64,000 nucleotides of DNA, taken from Flabesymbios commensalis. Lineage: Eukaryota > Annelida > Polychaeta > Terebellida > Flabelligeridae. Every line of letters begins with the position of its first letter. The first letter of the stretch is position 1. A program made the position numbers and the translations under genes. Below are positions 1 to 11,077 of the stretch, in pieces. A model generated the notes under the pieces. That model saw only the letters and a program-made list of their open reading frames with translations. It was not told the DNA's origin and did no database searches. Location: contig OZ024908.1 in assembly GCA_964017125.1 (NCBI GenBank), positions 80,971,499 to 81,035,498 of the forward strand. The letters run 5' to 3'.

Positions 1-174
1 TGACGTCTGAATTGACGTCTAAATGAAAAACTTTTAAAAATACTCAATCAAATTTCACACTAATCTCATTAATAACTTTTGTAGTAATAAATGAAACACC
101 GCCAAATTTACAGGGCAGTTGCCGTAATACCAGCCGATGGTGCCTGCAAAATTACATGGAAAACGGTTAAGAAT
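1..174 (+). repeat. Monomer class a, representative (174 bp)
   Basis: Diagnostics are AAAAATACTC on the left, CTAATCTCATT, and GTAGTAATAAATGAAAC (or GTAGTCATAAATG) in the centre. Sub-variants read ACACCGCC, ACTCCGCC or ACTCCACC. The first monomer has 27 G, 32 C and six CpG. Class a follows d or dg in dialect 1 and d3 in dialect 2. Confidence 0.93.
111..147 (+). repeat. GC-rich conserved box of the monomer (first copy)
   Basis: This 37-bp stretch from CAGGGCAG to GTGCCTGC is about 62% GC, against about 26% in the rest of the first monomer. It recurs with very few changes in all classes. It holds the short dyad GGCA-GT-TGCC and three TGCC-type words. Most variation sits at two places: CGTAATACC against CGTAGTACC, and CCAGCC, CCTGCC, CTAGCC or CCTGCAG after it. 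No protein-binding family is assigned. Confidence 0.7.
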
Positions 175-194
175 TGACGTCTGAATTGACGTCT
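171..194 (+). repeat. Perfect 12-bp direct repeat at the monomer junction (first complete copy)
   Basis: The 12-bp unit GAATTGACGTCT occurs twice back to back across the junction between the first and second monomers. The same dimer is present in nearly every monomer, roughly 690 copies of TGACGTC in the window. Each half contains the palindrome GACGTC, so the pair could also fold as a 6-bp stem with a 6-base loop. Class-specific changes hit one half: GATGTCTG in c3, GACATCTG in L2, CTCAATTG in d2, and CTGCATTG with GTCGAAATG in b9. Confidence 0.9.
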
Positions 195-347
195 AAATGA
201 ATAACTTTTGAAATACTCAATCAAATTTCACACTAATCTCATTAATAACTTTTGAAGTAGTCAATGAAACGTCGACAAATTCACAGGGCAGTTGCCGTAG
301 TACCAGCCGATGGTGCCTGCAAAATTACATGGAAAACGGTTGAGAAT
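175..347 (+). repeat. Monomer class b, subtype b3, representative (173 bp)
   Basis: Class b lacks one A on the left (TTTTGAAATACTC). It has GTAGTCAATGAAACGTCGAC and AAATTCACAGG in place of AAATTTACAGG, giving a GTCGAC palindrome absent from the other classes. Subtype b3 has GAATAAC on the left and CGTAGTACCAGCCG on the right. Confidence 0.93.
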
Positions 348-522
348 TGACGTCTGAATTGACGTCTGAATGAAAAACTTTTAAAAATACTCAATCAAAT
401 TTCACACTAATCTTATTAATAACTTTTGAAGTAATCAATGAAACTCCGCCAAATTTACAGGGCAGTTGCCGTAATACCAGCCGATGGTGCCTGCAAAAAT
501 TACATGGAAAACGGTTAAGAAT
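348..522 (+). repeat. Monomer class c, subtype c2, representative (175 bp)
   Basis: Marks are GTCTGAATG on the left, CTAATCTTATT in the centre and an additional A in CTGCAAAAATTAC, which makes 175 bp. In this window c2 is always followed by an L monomer (348, 2738, 9556, 17999, 23883, 29702, 57031, 60940). Confidence 0.92.
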
Positions 523-761
523 TGACGTCTGAATTGACGTCTAAATCATAATTTTTAAAAATACTCAATCAAATTTCCTACTAATCTTATTGATAACTTT
601 TGAAGTACTTAATCAAACTTCGCCAAATTTACAGGAAAATTTCACATTAATGTCATCAATAACTTTTGAAGTACTTAAACAATCTTCGCCAAATTTACAG
701 GGCAGTTGCCGTAGTACCTGCCGATGGTGCCTGCAAAATTACATGGAAAACGGTTGAGAAT
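523..761 (+). repeat. Monomer class L, long form, representative (239 bp)
   Basis: The left end reads CTAAATCATAATTTTTAAA, one base shorter than short monomers. A 66-bp segment is present twice (570-635 and 636-701). 66 minus 1 gives the 65-bp excess over 174. All 57 L starts: 523, 1110, 2913, 4193, 4953, 5540, 7342, 7929, 9731, 10491, 11945, 12532, 14158, 14745, 16371, 18174, 19453, 20040, 21668, 22255, 24058, 24818, 26272, 28074, 29877, 30637, 32263, 33717, 34477, 36279, 37039, 37278, 38385, 39492, 40252, 41359, 42292, 43052, 44506, 44919, 46373, 47827, 48934, 49867, 50627, 52081, 53535, 54122, 55750, 57206, 57792, 58899, 59312, 61115, 62048, 62635, 63568. Confidence 0.95.
570..701 (+). repeat. 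66-bp internal tandem duplication inside the first long monomer
   Basis: Halves 570-635 and 636-701 both contain TTTTGAAGTACTTAA and CTTCGCCAAATTTACAGG. Short monomers instead read GTAATCAATG (or relatives) and CTCCGCC. The halves therefore share marks absent from short monomers, so the duplication arose in a monomer already carrying GTACTTAA. The first half has TTTCCTACTAATCTTATTG and the second TTTCACATTAATGTCATC. Every L in the window keeps this arrangement, which points to a single origin. Confidence 0.93.
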
Positions 762-935
762 TGACGTCTGAATTGACGTCTAAATGAAAAACTTTTAAAA
801 ATTCTCAATCAAATTTCACACTATTCTCATTAATAACTTTTGAAGTAATCAATGAAACTCCGCCAAATTTACAGGGCAGTTGCCGTAATACCTGCCGATG
901 GTGCCTGCAAAATTACATGAAAAACGGTTAAGAAT
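762..935 (+). repeat. Monomer class d, representative (174 bp)
   Basis: Diagnostics are AAAAATTCTC, CACACTATTCTC and GAAGTAATCAATGAAACTCC, with CCTGCCG on the right. Class d follows the great majority of L monomers. Exceptions are L followed by b4 (2913, 9731, 18174, 24058, 29877, 57206), by L (37039), by c3 (62635), by a-like (58899, 63568) and by b1 (55750). Confidence 0.92.
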
Positions 936-1696
936 TGACGTCTGAATTGACGTCTAAATGAAAAACTTTTAAAAATACTCAATCAAATTTCACACTAATC
1001 TCATTAATAACTTTTGTAGTCATAAATGAAACTCCACCAAATTTACAGGGCAGTTGCCGTAATACCTGCCGATGGTGCCTGCAAAATTACATGGAAAACG
1101 GTTAAGAATTGACGTCTGAATTGACGTCTAAATCATAATTTTTAAAAATACTCAATCAAATTTCCTACTAATCTTATTGATAACTTTTGAAGTACTTAAT
1201 CAAACTTCGCCAAATTTACAGGAAAATTTCACACTAATGTCATCAATAACTTTTGAAGTACTTAAACAATCTTCGCCAAATTTAGAGGGCAGTTGCCGTA
1301 GTACCTGCCGATGGTGCCTGCAAAATTACATGGAAAACGGTTGAGAATTGACGTCTGAATTGACGTCTAAATGAAAAACTTTTAAAAATTCTCAATCAAA
1401 TTTCACACTATTCTCATTAATACCTTTTGAAGTAATCAATGAAACTCCGCCAAATTTACAGGGCAGTTGCCGTAATACCTGCCGATGGTGCCTGCAAAAT
1501 TACATGGAAAACGGTTAAAAATTGACGTCTGAATTGACGTCTAAATGAAAAACTTTTAAAAATACTCAATCAAATTTCACACTAATCTCATTAATAACTT
1601 TTGTAGTAATAAATGAAACTCCACCAAATTTACAGGGCAGTTGCCGTAATACCTGCCGATGGTGCCTGCAAAATTACATGAAAAACGGTTAAGAAT

Positions 1697-2216
1697 TGAC
1701 GTCTGAATTGACGTCTAAATGAAAAACATTTGAAATACTCAATCAAATTTCACACTAATCTCATTAATAACTTTTGAAGTAGTCAATGAAACGTCGACAA
1801 ATTCACAGGGCAGTTGCCGTAATACCTGCAGATGGTGCCTGCAAAATTACAAGGAAAACCGTTAAGAATTGACGTCTGAATTGACGTCTAAATGAAAAAC
1901 TTTTGAAATACTCAATCAAATTTCACACTGATCTCATTAATAACTTTTGAAGTAGTCAATGAAACGTCGACAAATTCACAGGGCAGTTGCCGTAGTACTA
2001 GCCGATGGTGCCTGCAATATTACATGGAAAACGGTTGAGAATTGACGTCTGAATTGACGTCTGAATGAAAAACTTTTAAAAATACTCAATCAAATTTCAC
2101 ACTAATCTCATTAATAACTTTTGAAGTAATCAATAAAACTCCGCCAAATTTACAGGGCAGTTGCCGTAATACCAGCCGATGGTGCCTGCAAAATTACATG
2201 GAAAACGGTTGAGAAT
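1697..2216 (+). repeat. Conserved monomer trio b1-b2-c, representative
   Basis: b1 (1697-1869) has AACATTTGAAATAC, CCTGCAGATGG and TTACAAGGAAAACCG. b2 (1870-2042) has CACACTGATCTC, a TACTAGCCG right side and CAATATTAC. c (2043-2216) has GTCTGAATG and CAATAAAACTCC. The trio stays together in all 16 occurrences: b1 at 1697, 3673, 6127, 8516, 12945, 15158, 16958, 20453, 22842, 26859, 28661, 38972, 41772, 49347, 54709, 55990. It is followed by dg, L or, once, a mosaic. Confidence 0.92.
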
Positions 2217-2390
2217 TGACGTCTGAATTGACGTCTAAATGAAAAACTTTTAAAAATTCTCAATCAAATTTCACACTATTCTCATTAATAACTTTTGAAG
2301 TAATCAATGAAACTCGGCCAAATTTACAGGGCAGTTGCCGTAATACCTGCCGATGGTGCCTGCGAAATTACATGGAAAACGGTTAAGAAT
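2217..2390 (+). repeat. Monomer subtype dg, representative (174 bp)
   Basis: A d monomer with CTCGGCCAAATTT in place of CTCCGCC and with TGCGAAATTAC in place of TGCAAAATTAC. The two marks travel together and identify the closing monomer of most dialect-1 units. Confidence 0.9.
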
Positions 2391-3151
2391 TGACGTCTGA
2401 ATTGACGTCTAAATGAAAAACTTTTAAAAATACTCAATCAAATTTCACACTAATCTCATTAATAACTTTTGTAGTAATAAATGAAACACCGCCAAATTTA
2501 CAGGGCAGTTGCCGTAATACCAGCCGATGGTGCCTGCAAAATTACATGGAAAACGGTTAAGAATTGACGTCTGAATTGACGTCTAAATGAATAACTTTTG
2601 AAATACTCAATCAAATTTCACACTAATCTCATTAATAACTTTTGAAGTAGTCAATGAAACGTCGACAAATTCACAGGGCAGTTGCCGTAGTACCAGCCGA
2701 TGGTGCCTGCAAAATTACATGGAAAACGGTTGAGAATTGACGTCTGAATTGACGTCTGAATGAAAAACTTTTAAAAATACTCAATCAAATTTCACACTAA
2801 TCTTATTAATAACTTTTGAAGTAATCAATGAAACTCCGCCAAATTTACAGGGCAGTTGCCGTAATACCAGCCGATGGTGCCTGCAAAAATTACATGGAAA
2901 ACGGTTAAGAATTGACGTCTGAATTGACGTCTAAATCATAATTTTTAAAAATACTCAATCAAATTTCCTACTAATCTTATTGATAACTTTTGAAGTACTT
3001 AATCAAACTTCGCCAAATTTACAGGAAAATTTCACACTAATGTCATCAATAACTTTTGAAGTACTTAAACAATCTTCGCCAAATTTACAGGGCAGTTGCC
3101 GTAGTACCTGCCGATGGTGCCTGCAAAATTACATGAAAAACGGTTAAGAAT

Positions 3152-3672
3152 TGACGTCTGAATTGACGTCTAAATGAATAACTTTTGAAATACTCAATCA
3201 AATTTCACACTAATCTCATTAATGACTTTTGAAGTAGTCAATGAAACGTCGACAAATTCACAGGGCAGTTGCCGTAGTACTAGCCGATGGTGCCTGCAAA
3301 ATTACATGGAAAACGGTTGAGAATTGACGTCTCAATTGACGTCTAAATGAATAACTTTTAAAAATTCTCAATCAAATTTCACACTATTCTCATTATTAAC
3401 TTTTGAAGTAATCAATGAAACTCCGCCAAATTTACAGGGCAGTTGCCGTAATACCTGCCGATGGCGCCTGCAAAATTACATGGAAAACGGTTAAGAATTG
3501 ACGTCTGAATTGACGTCTAAACGAAAAACTTTTAAAAATACTCAATCAAATTTCACACTAATCTCATTAATAACTTTTGAAGTAATCAATGAAACTCCGC
3601 CAAATTTACAGGGCAGTTGCCGTAATACCAGCCGATGGTGCCTGCAAAATTACATGGAAAACGGTTAAGAAT
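3152..3672 (+). repeat. Monomer subtypes b4, d2 and a2, representative run
   Basis: b4 (3152-3324) has TTAATGACTTTTG. d2 (3325-3498) begins TGACGTCTCAATTG and has CTCATTATTAAC and GGCGCCTGC. a2 (3499-3672) has CTAAACGAAAAAC and GAAGTAATC (GCAGTAATC at 24723 and 30542). The a2 change from AAATGA to AAACGA removes an in-frame stop, which is the only reason short open frames appear at 24643 and 30462. The b4-d2 pair recurs at 9970, 24297, 30116, 57445 and 61701. Confidence 0.9.
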
Positions 3673-4605
3673 TGACGTTTGAATTGACGTCTAAATGAAA
3701 AACATTTGAAATACTCAATCAAATTTCACACTAATCTCATTAATAACTTTTGAAGTAGTCAATGAAACGTCGACAAATTCACAGGGCAGTTGCCGTAATA
3801 CCTGCAGATGGTGCCTGCAAAATTACAAGGAAAACCGTTAAGAATTGACGTCTGAATTGAAGTCTAAATGAAAAACTTTTGAAATACTCAATCAAATTTC
3901 ACACTGATCTCATTAATAACTTTTGAAGTAGTCAATGAAACGTCGACTAATTCACAGGGCAGTTGCCGTAGTACTAGCCGATGGTGCCTGCAATATTACA
4001 TGGAAAACGGTTGAGAATTGACGTCTGAATTGACGTCTGAATGAAAAACTATTAAATATACTCAATCAAATTTCACACTAATCTCATTAATAACTTTTGA
4101 AGTAATCAATAAAACTCCGCCAAATTTACAGGGCAGTTGCTGTAATACCAGCCGATGGTGCCTGCAAAATTACATGGAAAACGGTTAAGAATTGACGTCT
4201 GAATTGACGTCTAAATCATAATTTTTAAAAATACTCAATCAAATTTCCTACTAATCTTATTGATAACTTTTGAAGTACTTAATCAAACTTCGCCAAATTT
4301 ACAGGAAAATTTCACACTAATGTCATCAATAACTTTTGAAGTACTTAAACAATCTTCGCCAAATTTACAGGGCAGTTGCCGTAGTACCTGCCGATGGTGC
4401 CTGCAAAATTACATGGAAAACGGTTGAGAATTGACGTCTGAATTGACGTCTAAATGAATAACTTTTAAAAATTCTCAATCAAATTTCACACTATTCTCAT
4501 TAATAACTTTTGAAGTAATCAATGAAACTCCGCCAAATTTACAGGGCAGTTGCCGTAATACCTGCCGATGGTGCCTGCAAAATTACATGGAAAACGGTTA
4601 AGAAT

Positions 4606-4952
4606 TGACGTCTGAATTGACGTCTAAATGAAAAACTTTGGAAATACTCAATCAAATTTCACACTGATCTCATTAATAACTTTTGAAGTAGTCAATGAAA
4701 CGTCGACAAATTCACAGGGCAGTTTCCGTAGTACTAGCCGATGGTGCCTGCGAAATTACATGGAAAACGGTTGAGAATTGACGTCTGAATTGATGTCTGA
4801 ATGAAAAACTTTTAAAAATACTCAATCAAATTTCACACTAATCTCATTAATAACTTTTGAAGTAATCAATGAAACTCCGCCAAATTTACAGGGCAGTTGC
4901 CGTAATACCAGCCGATGGTGCCTGCAAAATTACATGGAAAACGGTTAAGAAT
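4606..4952 (+). repeat. Monomer subtypes b8 and c3, representative pair
   Basis: b8 (4606-4778) has AACTTTGGAAATAC and CACACTGATC. c3 (4779-4952) begins TGACGTCTGAATTGATGTC, a CG-to-TG change in the second half of the 12-bp dimer, followed by TGAATG. The b8-c3 pair is also found at 34130, 36692, 39905, 42705 and 50280, in each case directly before an L. Confidence 0.9.
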
Positions 4953-6994
4953 TGACGTCTGAATTGACGTCTAAATCATAATTTTTAAAAATACTCAATC
5001 AAATTCCCTACTAATCTTATTGATAACTTTTGAAGTACTTAATCAAACTTCGCCAAATTTACAGGAAAATTTCACATTAATGTCATCAATAACTTTTGAA
5101 GTACTTAAACAATCTTCGCCAAATTTACAGGGCAGTTGCCGTAGTACCTGCCGATGGTGCCTGCAAAATTACATGGAAAACGGTTGAGAATTGACGTCTG
5201 AATTGACGTCTAAATGAAAAACTTTTAAAAATTCTCAATCAAATTTCACACTATTCTCATTAATAACTTTTGAAGTAATCAATGAAACTCCGCCAAATTT
5301 ACAGGGCAGTTGCCGTAATACCTGCCGATGGTGCCTGCAAAATTACATGGAAAACGGTTAAGAATTGACGTCTGAATTGACGTCTAAATGAAAAACTTTT
5401 AAAAATACTCAATCAAATTTCACACTAATCTCATTAATAACTTTTGTAGTAATAAATGAAACTCCACCAAATTTACAGGGCAGTTGCCGTAATACCTGCC
5501 GATGGTGCCTGCAAAATTACATGGAAAACGGTTAAGAATTGACGTCTGAATTGACGTCTAAATCATAATTTTTAAAAATACTCAATCAAATTTCCTACTA
5601 ATCTTATTGATAACTTTTGAAGTACTTAATCAAACTTCGCCAAATTTACAGGAAAATTTCACACTTATGTCATCAATAACTTTTGAAGTACTTAAACAAT
5701 CTTCGCCAAATTTAGAGGGCAGTTGCCGTAGTACCTGCCGATGGTGCCTGCAAAATTACATGGAAAACGGTTGAGAATTGACGTCTGAATTGACGTCTAA
5801 ATGAAAAACTTTTAAAAATTCTCAATCAAATTTCACACTATTCTCATTAATAACTTTTGAAGTAATCAATGAAACTCCGCCAAATTTACAGGGCAGTTGC
5901 CGTAATACCTGCCGATGGTGCCTGCAAAATTACATGGAAAACGGTTAAGAATTGACGTCTGAATTGACGTCTAAATGAAAAACTTTTAAAAATACTCAAT
6001 TAAATTTCACACTAATCTCATTAATAACTTTTGTAGTAATAAATGAAAATCCACCAAATTTACAGGGCAGTTGCCGTAATACCTGCCGATGGTGCCTGCA
6101 AAATTACATAAAAAACGGTTAAGAATTGACGTCTGAATTGACGTCTAAATGAAAAACATTTGAAATACTCAATCAAATTTCACACTAATCTCATTAATAA
6201 CTTTTGAAGTATTCAATGAAACGTCGACAAATTCACAGGGCAGTTGCCGTAATACCTGCAGATGGTGCCTGCAAAATTACAAGGAAAACCGTTAAGAATT
6301 GACGTCTGAATTGACGTCTAAATGAAAAACTTTTGAAATACTCAATCAAATTTCACACTGATCTCATTAATAACTTTTGAAGTAGTCAATGAAACGTCGA
6401 CAAATTCACAGGGCAGTTGCCGTAGTACTAGCCGATGGTGCCTGCAATATTACATGGAAAACGGTTGAGAATTGACGTCTGAATTGACGTCTGAATGAAA
6501 AACTTTTAAAAATACTCAATCAAATTTCACACTAATCTCATTAATAACTTTTGAAGTAATCAATAAAACTCCGCCAAATTTACAGGGCAGTTGCCGTAAT
6601 ACCAGCCGATGGTGCCTGCAAAATTACATGGAAAACGGTTGAGAATTGACGTCTGAATTGACGTCTAAATGAAAAACTTTTAAAAATTCTCAATCAAATT
6701 TCACACTATTCTCATTAATAACTTTTGAAGTAATCAATGAAACTCGGCCAAATTTACAGGGCAGTTGCCGTAATACCTGCCGATGGTGCCTGCGAAATTA
6801 CATGGAAAACGGTTAAGAATTGACGTCTGAATTGACGTCTAAATGAAAAACTTTTAAAAATACTCAATCAAATTTCACACTAATCTCATTAATAACTTTT
6901 GTAGTAATAAATGAAACTCCGCCAAATTTACAGGGCAGTTGCCGTAATACCAGCCGATGGTGCCTGCAAAATTACATGGAAAACGGTTAAGAAT

Positions 6995-7167
6995 TGACGT
7001 CTGAATTGACGTCTAAATGAAAAACTTTTGAAATACTCAATCAAATTTCACACTAATCTCATTAATAACTTTTGAAGTAGTCAATGAAACGTCGACAAAT
7101 TCACAGGGCAGTTTCCGTAGTACTAGCCGATGGTGCCTGCAAAATTACATGGAAAACGGTTGAGAAT
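6995..7167 (+). repeat. Monomer subtype b7, representative (173 bp)
   Basis: A b monomer with GGGCAGTTTCCGTAGTAC in place of GTTGCCGTAGTAC, which breaks the GGCA-GT-TGCC dyad of the GC-rich box. In dialect 2 it also has AAATCCACAGGG. Apart from the mosaic at 47480 it is followed by c3: 6995, 16024, 21321, 27727, 44159, 46026, 51734, 53188. Confidence 0.88.
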
Positions 7168-10100
7168 TGACGTCTGAATTGATGTCTGAATGAAAAACTT
7201 TTAAAAATACTCAATCAAATTTCACACTAATCTCATTAATAACTTTTGAAGTAATCAATGAAACTCCGCCAAATTTACAGGGCAGTTGCCGTAATACCAG
7301 CCGATGGTGCCTGCAAAATTACATGGAAAACGGTTAAGAATTGACGTCTGAATTGACGTCTAAATCATAATTTTTAAAAATACTCAATCAAATTTCCTAC
7401 TAATCTTATTGATAACTTTTGAAGTACTTAATCAAACTTCGCCAAATTTACAGGAAAATTTCACATTAATGTCATCAATAACTTTTGAAGTACTTAAACA
7501 ATCTTCGCCAAATTTACAGGGCAGTTGCCGTAGTACCTGCCGATGGTGCCTGCAAAATTACATGGAAAACGGTTGAGAATTGACGTCTGAATTGACGTCT
7601 AAATGAAAAACTTTTAAAAATTCTCAATCAAATTTCACACTATTCTCATTAATAACTTTTGAAGTAATCAATGAAACTCCGCCAAATTTACAGGGCAGTT
7701 GCCGTAATACCTGCCGATGGTGCCTGCAAAATTACATGAAAAACGGTTAAGAATTGACGTCTGAATTGACGTCTAAATGAAAAACTTTTAAAAATACTCA
7801 ATCAAATTTCACACTAATCTCATTAATAACTTTTGTAGTCATAAATGAAACTCCACCAAATTTACAGGGCAGTTGCCGTAATACCTGCCGATGGTGCCTG
7901 CAAAATTACATGGAAAACGGTTAAGAATTGACGTCTGAATTGACGTCTAAATCATAATTTTTAAAAATACTCAATCAAATTTCCTACTAATCTTATTGAT
8001 AACTTTTGAAGTACTTAATCAAACTTCGCCAAATTTACAGGAAAATTTCACACTAATGTCATCAATAACTTTTGAAGTACTTAAACAATCTTCGCCAAAT
8101 TTAGAGGGCAGTTGCCGTAGTACCTGCCGATGGTGCCTGCAAAATTACATGGAAAACGGTTGAGAATTGACGTCTGAATTGACGTCTAAATGAAAAACTT
8201 TTAAAAATTCTCAATCAAATTTCACACTATTCTCATTAATACCTTTTGAAGTAATCAATGAAACTCCGCCAAATTTACAGGGCAGTTGCCGTAATACCTG
8301 CCGATGGTGCCTGCAAAATTACATGGAAAACGGTTAAAAATTGACGTCTGAATTGACGTCTAAATGAAAAACTTTTAAAAATACTCAATCAAATTTCACA
8401 CTAATCTCATTAATAACTTTTGTAGTAATAAATGAAACTCCACCAAATTTACAGGGCAGTTGCCGTAATACCTGCCGATGGTGCCTGCAAAATTACATGA
8501 AAAACGGTTAAGAATTGACGTCTGAATTGACGTCTAAATGAAAAACATTTGAAATACTCAATCAAATTTCACACTAATCTCATTAATAACTTTTGAAGTA
8601 GTCAATGAAACGTCGACAAATTCACAGGGCAGTTGCCGTAATACCTGCAGATGGTGCCTGCAAAATTACAAGGAAAACCGTTAAGAATTGACGTCTGAAT
8701 TGACGTCTAAATGAAAAACTTTTGAAATACTCAATCAAATTTCACACTGATCTCATTAATAACTTTTGAAGTAGTCAATGAAACGTCGACAAATTCACAG
8801 GGCAGTTGCCGTAGTACTAGCCGATGGTGCCTGCAATATTACATGGAAAACGGTTGAGAATTGACGTCTGAATTGACGTCTGAATGAAAAACTTTTAAAA
8901 ATACTCAATCAAATTTCACACTAATCTCATTAATAACTTTTGAAGTAATCAATAAAACTCTGCCAAATTTACAGGGCAGTTGCCGTAATACCAGCCGATG
9001 GTGCCTGCAAAATTACATGGAAAACGGTTGAGAATTGACGTCTGAATTGACGTCTAAATGAAAAACTTTTAAAAATTCTCAATCAAATTTCACACTATTC
9101 TCATTAATAACTTTTGAAGTAATCAATGAAACTCGGCCAAATTTACAGGGCAGTTGCCGTAATACCTGCCGATGGTGCCTGCGAAATTACATGGAAAACG
9201 GTTAAGAATTGACGTCTGAATTGACGTCTAAATGAAAAACTTTTAAAAATACTCAATCAAATTTCACACTAATCTCATTAATAACTTTGTAGTAATAAAT
9301 GAAACACCGCCAAATTTACAGGGCAGTTGCCGTAATACCAGCCGATGGTGCCTGCAAAATTACATGGAAAACGGTTAAGAATTGACGTCTGAATTGACGT
9401 CTAAATGAATAACTTTTGAAATACTCAATCAAATTTCACACTAATCTCATTAATAACTTTTGAAGTAGTCAATGAAACGTCGACAAATTCACAGGGCAGT
9501 TGCCGTAGTACCAGCCGATGGTGCCTGCAAAATTACATGGAAAACGGTTGAGAATTGACGTCTGAATTGACGTCTGAATGAAAAACTTTTAAAAATACTC
9601 AATCAAATTTCACACTAATCTTATTAATAACTTTTGAAGTAATCAATGAAACTCCGCCAAATTTACAGGGCAGTTGCCGTAATACCAGCCGATGGTGCCT
9701 GCAAAAATTACATGGAAAACGGTTAAGAATTGACGTCTGAATTGACGTCTAAATCATAATTTTTAAAAATACTCAATCAAATTTCCTACTAATCTTATTG
9801 ATAACTTTTGAAGTACTTAATCAAACTTCGCCAAATTTACAGGAAAATTTCACACTAATGTCATCAATAACTTTTGAAGTACTTAAACAATCTTCGCCAA
9901 AATTACAGGGCAGTTGCCGTAGTACCTGCCGATGGTGCCTGCAAAATTACATGAAAAACGGTTAAGAATTGACGTCTGAATTGACGTCTAAATGAATAAC
10001 TTTTGAAATACTCAATCAAATTTCACACTAATCTCATTAATGACTTTTGAAGTAGTCAATGAAACGTCGACAAATTCACAGGGCAGTTGCCGTAGTACTA

Positions 10101-10490
10101 GCCGATGGTGCCTGCAAAATTACATGGAAAACGGTTGAGAATTGACGTCTCAATTGACGTCTAAATGAATAACTTTTAAAAATTCTCAATCAAATTTCAC
10201 ACTATTCTCATTATTAACTTTTGAAGTAATCAATGAAACTCCGCCAAATTTACAGGGCAGTTGCCGTAATACCTGCCGATGGCGCCTGCAAAATTACATG
10301 GAAAACGGTTAAGAATTGACGTCTGAATTGACGTCTAAACGAAAAACTTTTAAAAATACTCAATCAAATTTCACACTAATCTCATTAATAACTTTTGAAG
10401 TAATCAATGAAACTCCGCCAAATTTACAGGGCAGTTGCCGTAATACCAGCCGATGGTGCCTGCAAAATTACATGGAAAACGGTTAAGAAT

Positions 10491-10729
10491 TGACATCTGA
10501 ATTGACGTCTATATCATAATTTTTAAAAATACTCAATCAAATTTCCTACTAATCTTATTGATAACTTTTGAAGTACTTAATCAAACTTCGCCAAATTTAC
10601 AGGAAAATATCACACTAATGTCATTAATAACTTTTGAAGTACTTAATCAATCTTCGCCAAATTTACAGGACAGTTGCCGTAATACCTGCCGATGGCGCCT
10701 GCAAAATTACATGGAAAACGGTTGAGAAT
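10491..10729 (+). repeat. Long monomer subtype L2, representative (239 bp)
   Basis: L2 begins TGACATCTG, a CG-to-CA change in the first half of the 12-bp dimer. It has TCTATATCATAA, AAAATATCACAC in the second 66-bp half, GTACTTAATCAATC, CAGGACAG and GGCGCCTGC. Occurrences: 10491, 24818, 30637, 32263, 57792, 62048. It follows d2, a2 or a mosaic monomer and is always followed by d. Confidence 0.9.
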
Positions 10730-11077
10730 TGACGTCTGAATTGACGTCTAAATGAAAAACTTTTAAAAATTCTCAATCAAATTTCACACTATTCTGATTA
10801 ATAACTTTTGAAGTAATTAATGAAACTCCGCCAAATTTACAGGGCAGTTGCCGTAATACCTGCCGATGGTGCCTGCAAAATTACATGGAAAACGGTTAAG
10901 AATTGACGTCTGAATTGATGTCTGAATGAAAAACTTTTAAAAATACTCAATCAAATTTCACACTAATCTCATTAATAACTTTTGAAGTAATCAATGAAAC
11001 TCCGCCAAATTTACAGGGCAGTTGCCGTAATGCCAGCCGATGGTGCCTGCAAAATTACATGGAAAACGGTTAAGAAT

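Larger units (their letters stand above)
1..2390 (+). repeat. HOR block 1: 13 monomers, right-hand end of a larger unit
   Basis: Monomer starts and classes: 1 a, 175 b3, 348 c2, 523 L, 762 d, 936 a, 1110 L, 1349 d, 1523 a, 1697 b1, 1870 b2, 2043 c, 2217 dg. The order L-d-a-L-d-a-b1-b2-c-dg matches 7342-9209 in the next block. The opening a-b3-c2-L matches 2391-3151 at a shift of 2390 bp, so the block looks like a unit end fused to the opening module of a unit. The array continues to the left of the window, so this may be only part of a unit. Confidence 0.9.
2391..9209 (+). repeat. HOR block 2: 6819 bp, 37 monomers
   Basis: Starts: 2391 a, 2565 b3, 2738 c2, 2913 L, 3152 b4, 3325 d2, 3499 a2, 3673 b1, 3846 b2, 4019 c, 4193 L, 4432 d, 4606 b8, 4779 c3, 4953 L, 5192 d, 5366 a, 5540 L, 5779 d, 5953 a, 6127 b1, 6300 b2, 6473 c, 6647 dg, 6821 a, 6995 b7, 7168 c3, 7342 L, 7581 d, 7755 a, 7929 L, 8168 d, 8342 a, 8516 b1, 8689 b2, 8862 c, 9036 dg. 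The first seven monomers recur at 9210 (shift 6819). The module c3-L-d-a-L-d-a-b1-b2-c-dg occurs twice inside the block, starting at 4779 and 7168 (shift 2389), so the unit carries an internal duplication. Confidence 0.92.

Noticed and set aside
174-350. Cruciform-forming locus based on paired GACGTC palindromes
   Set aside because: Each palindrome is only 6 bp and the pair gives at most a 6-bp stem, too short to claim a stable structure in duplex DNA.
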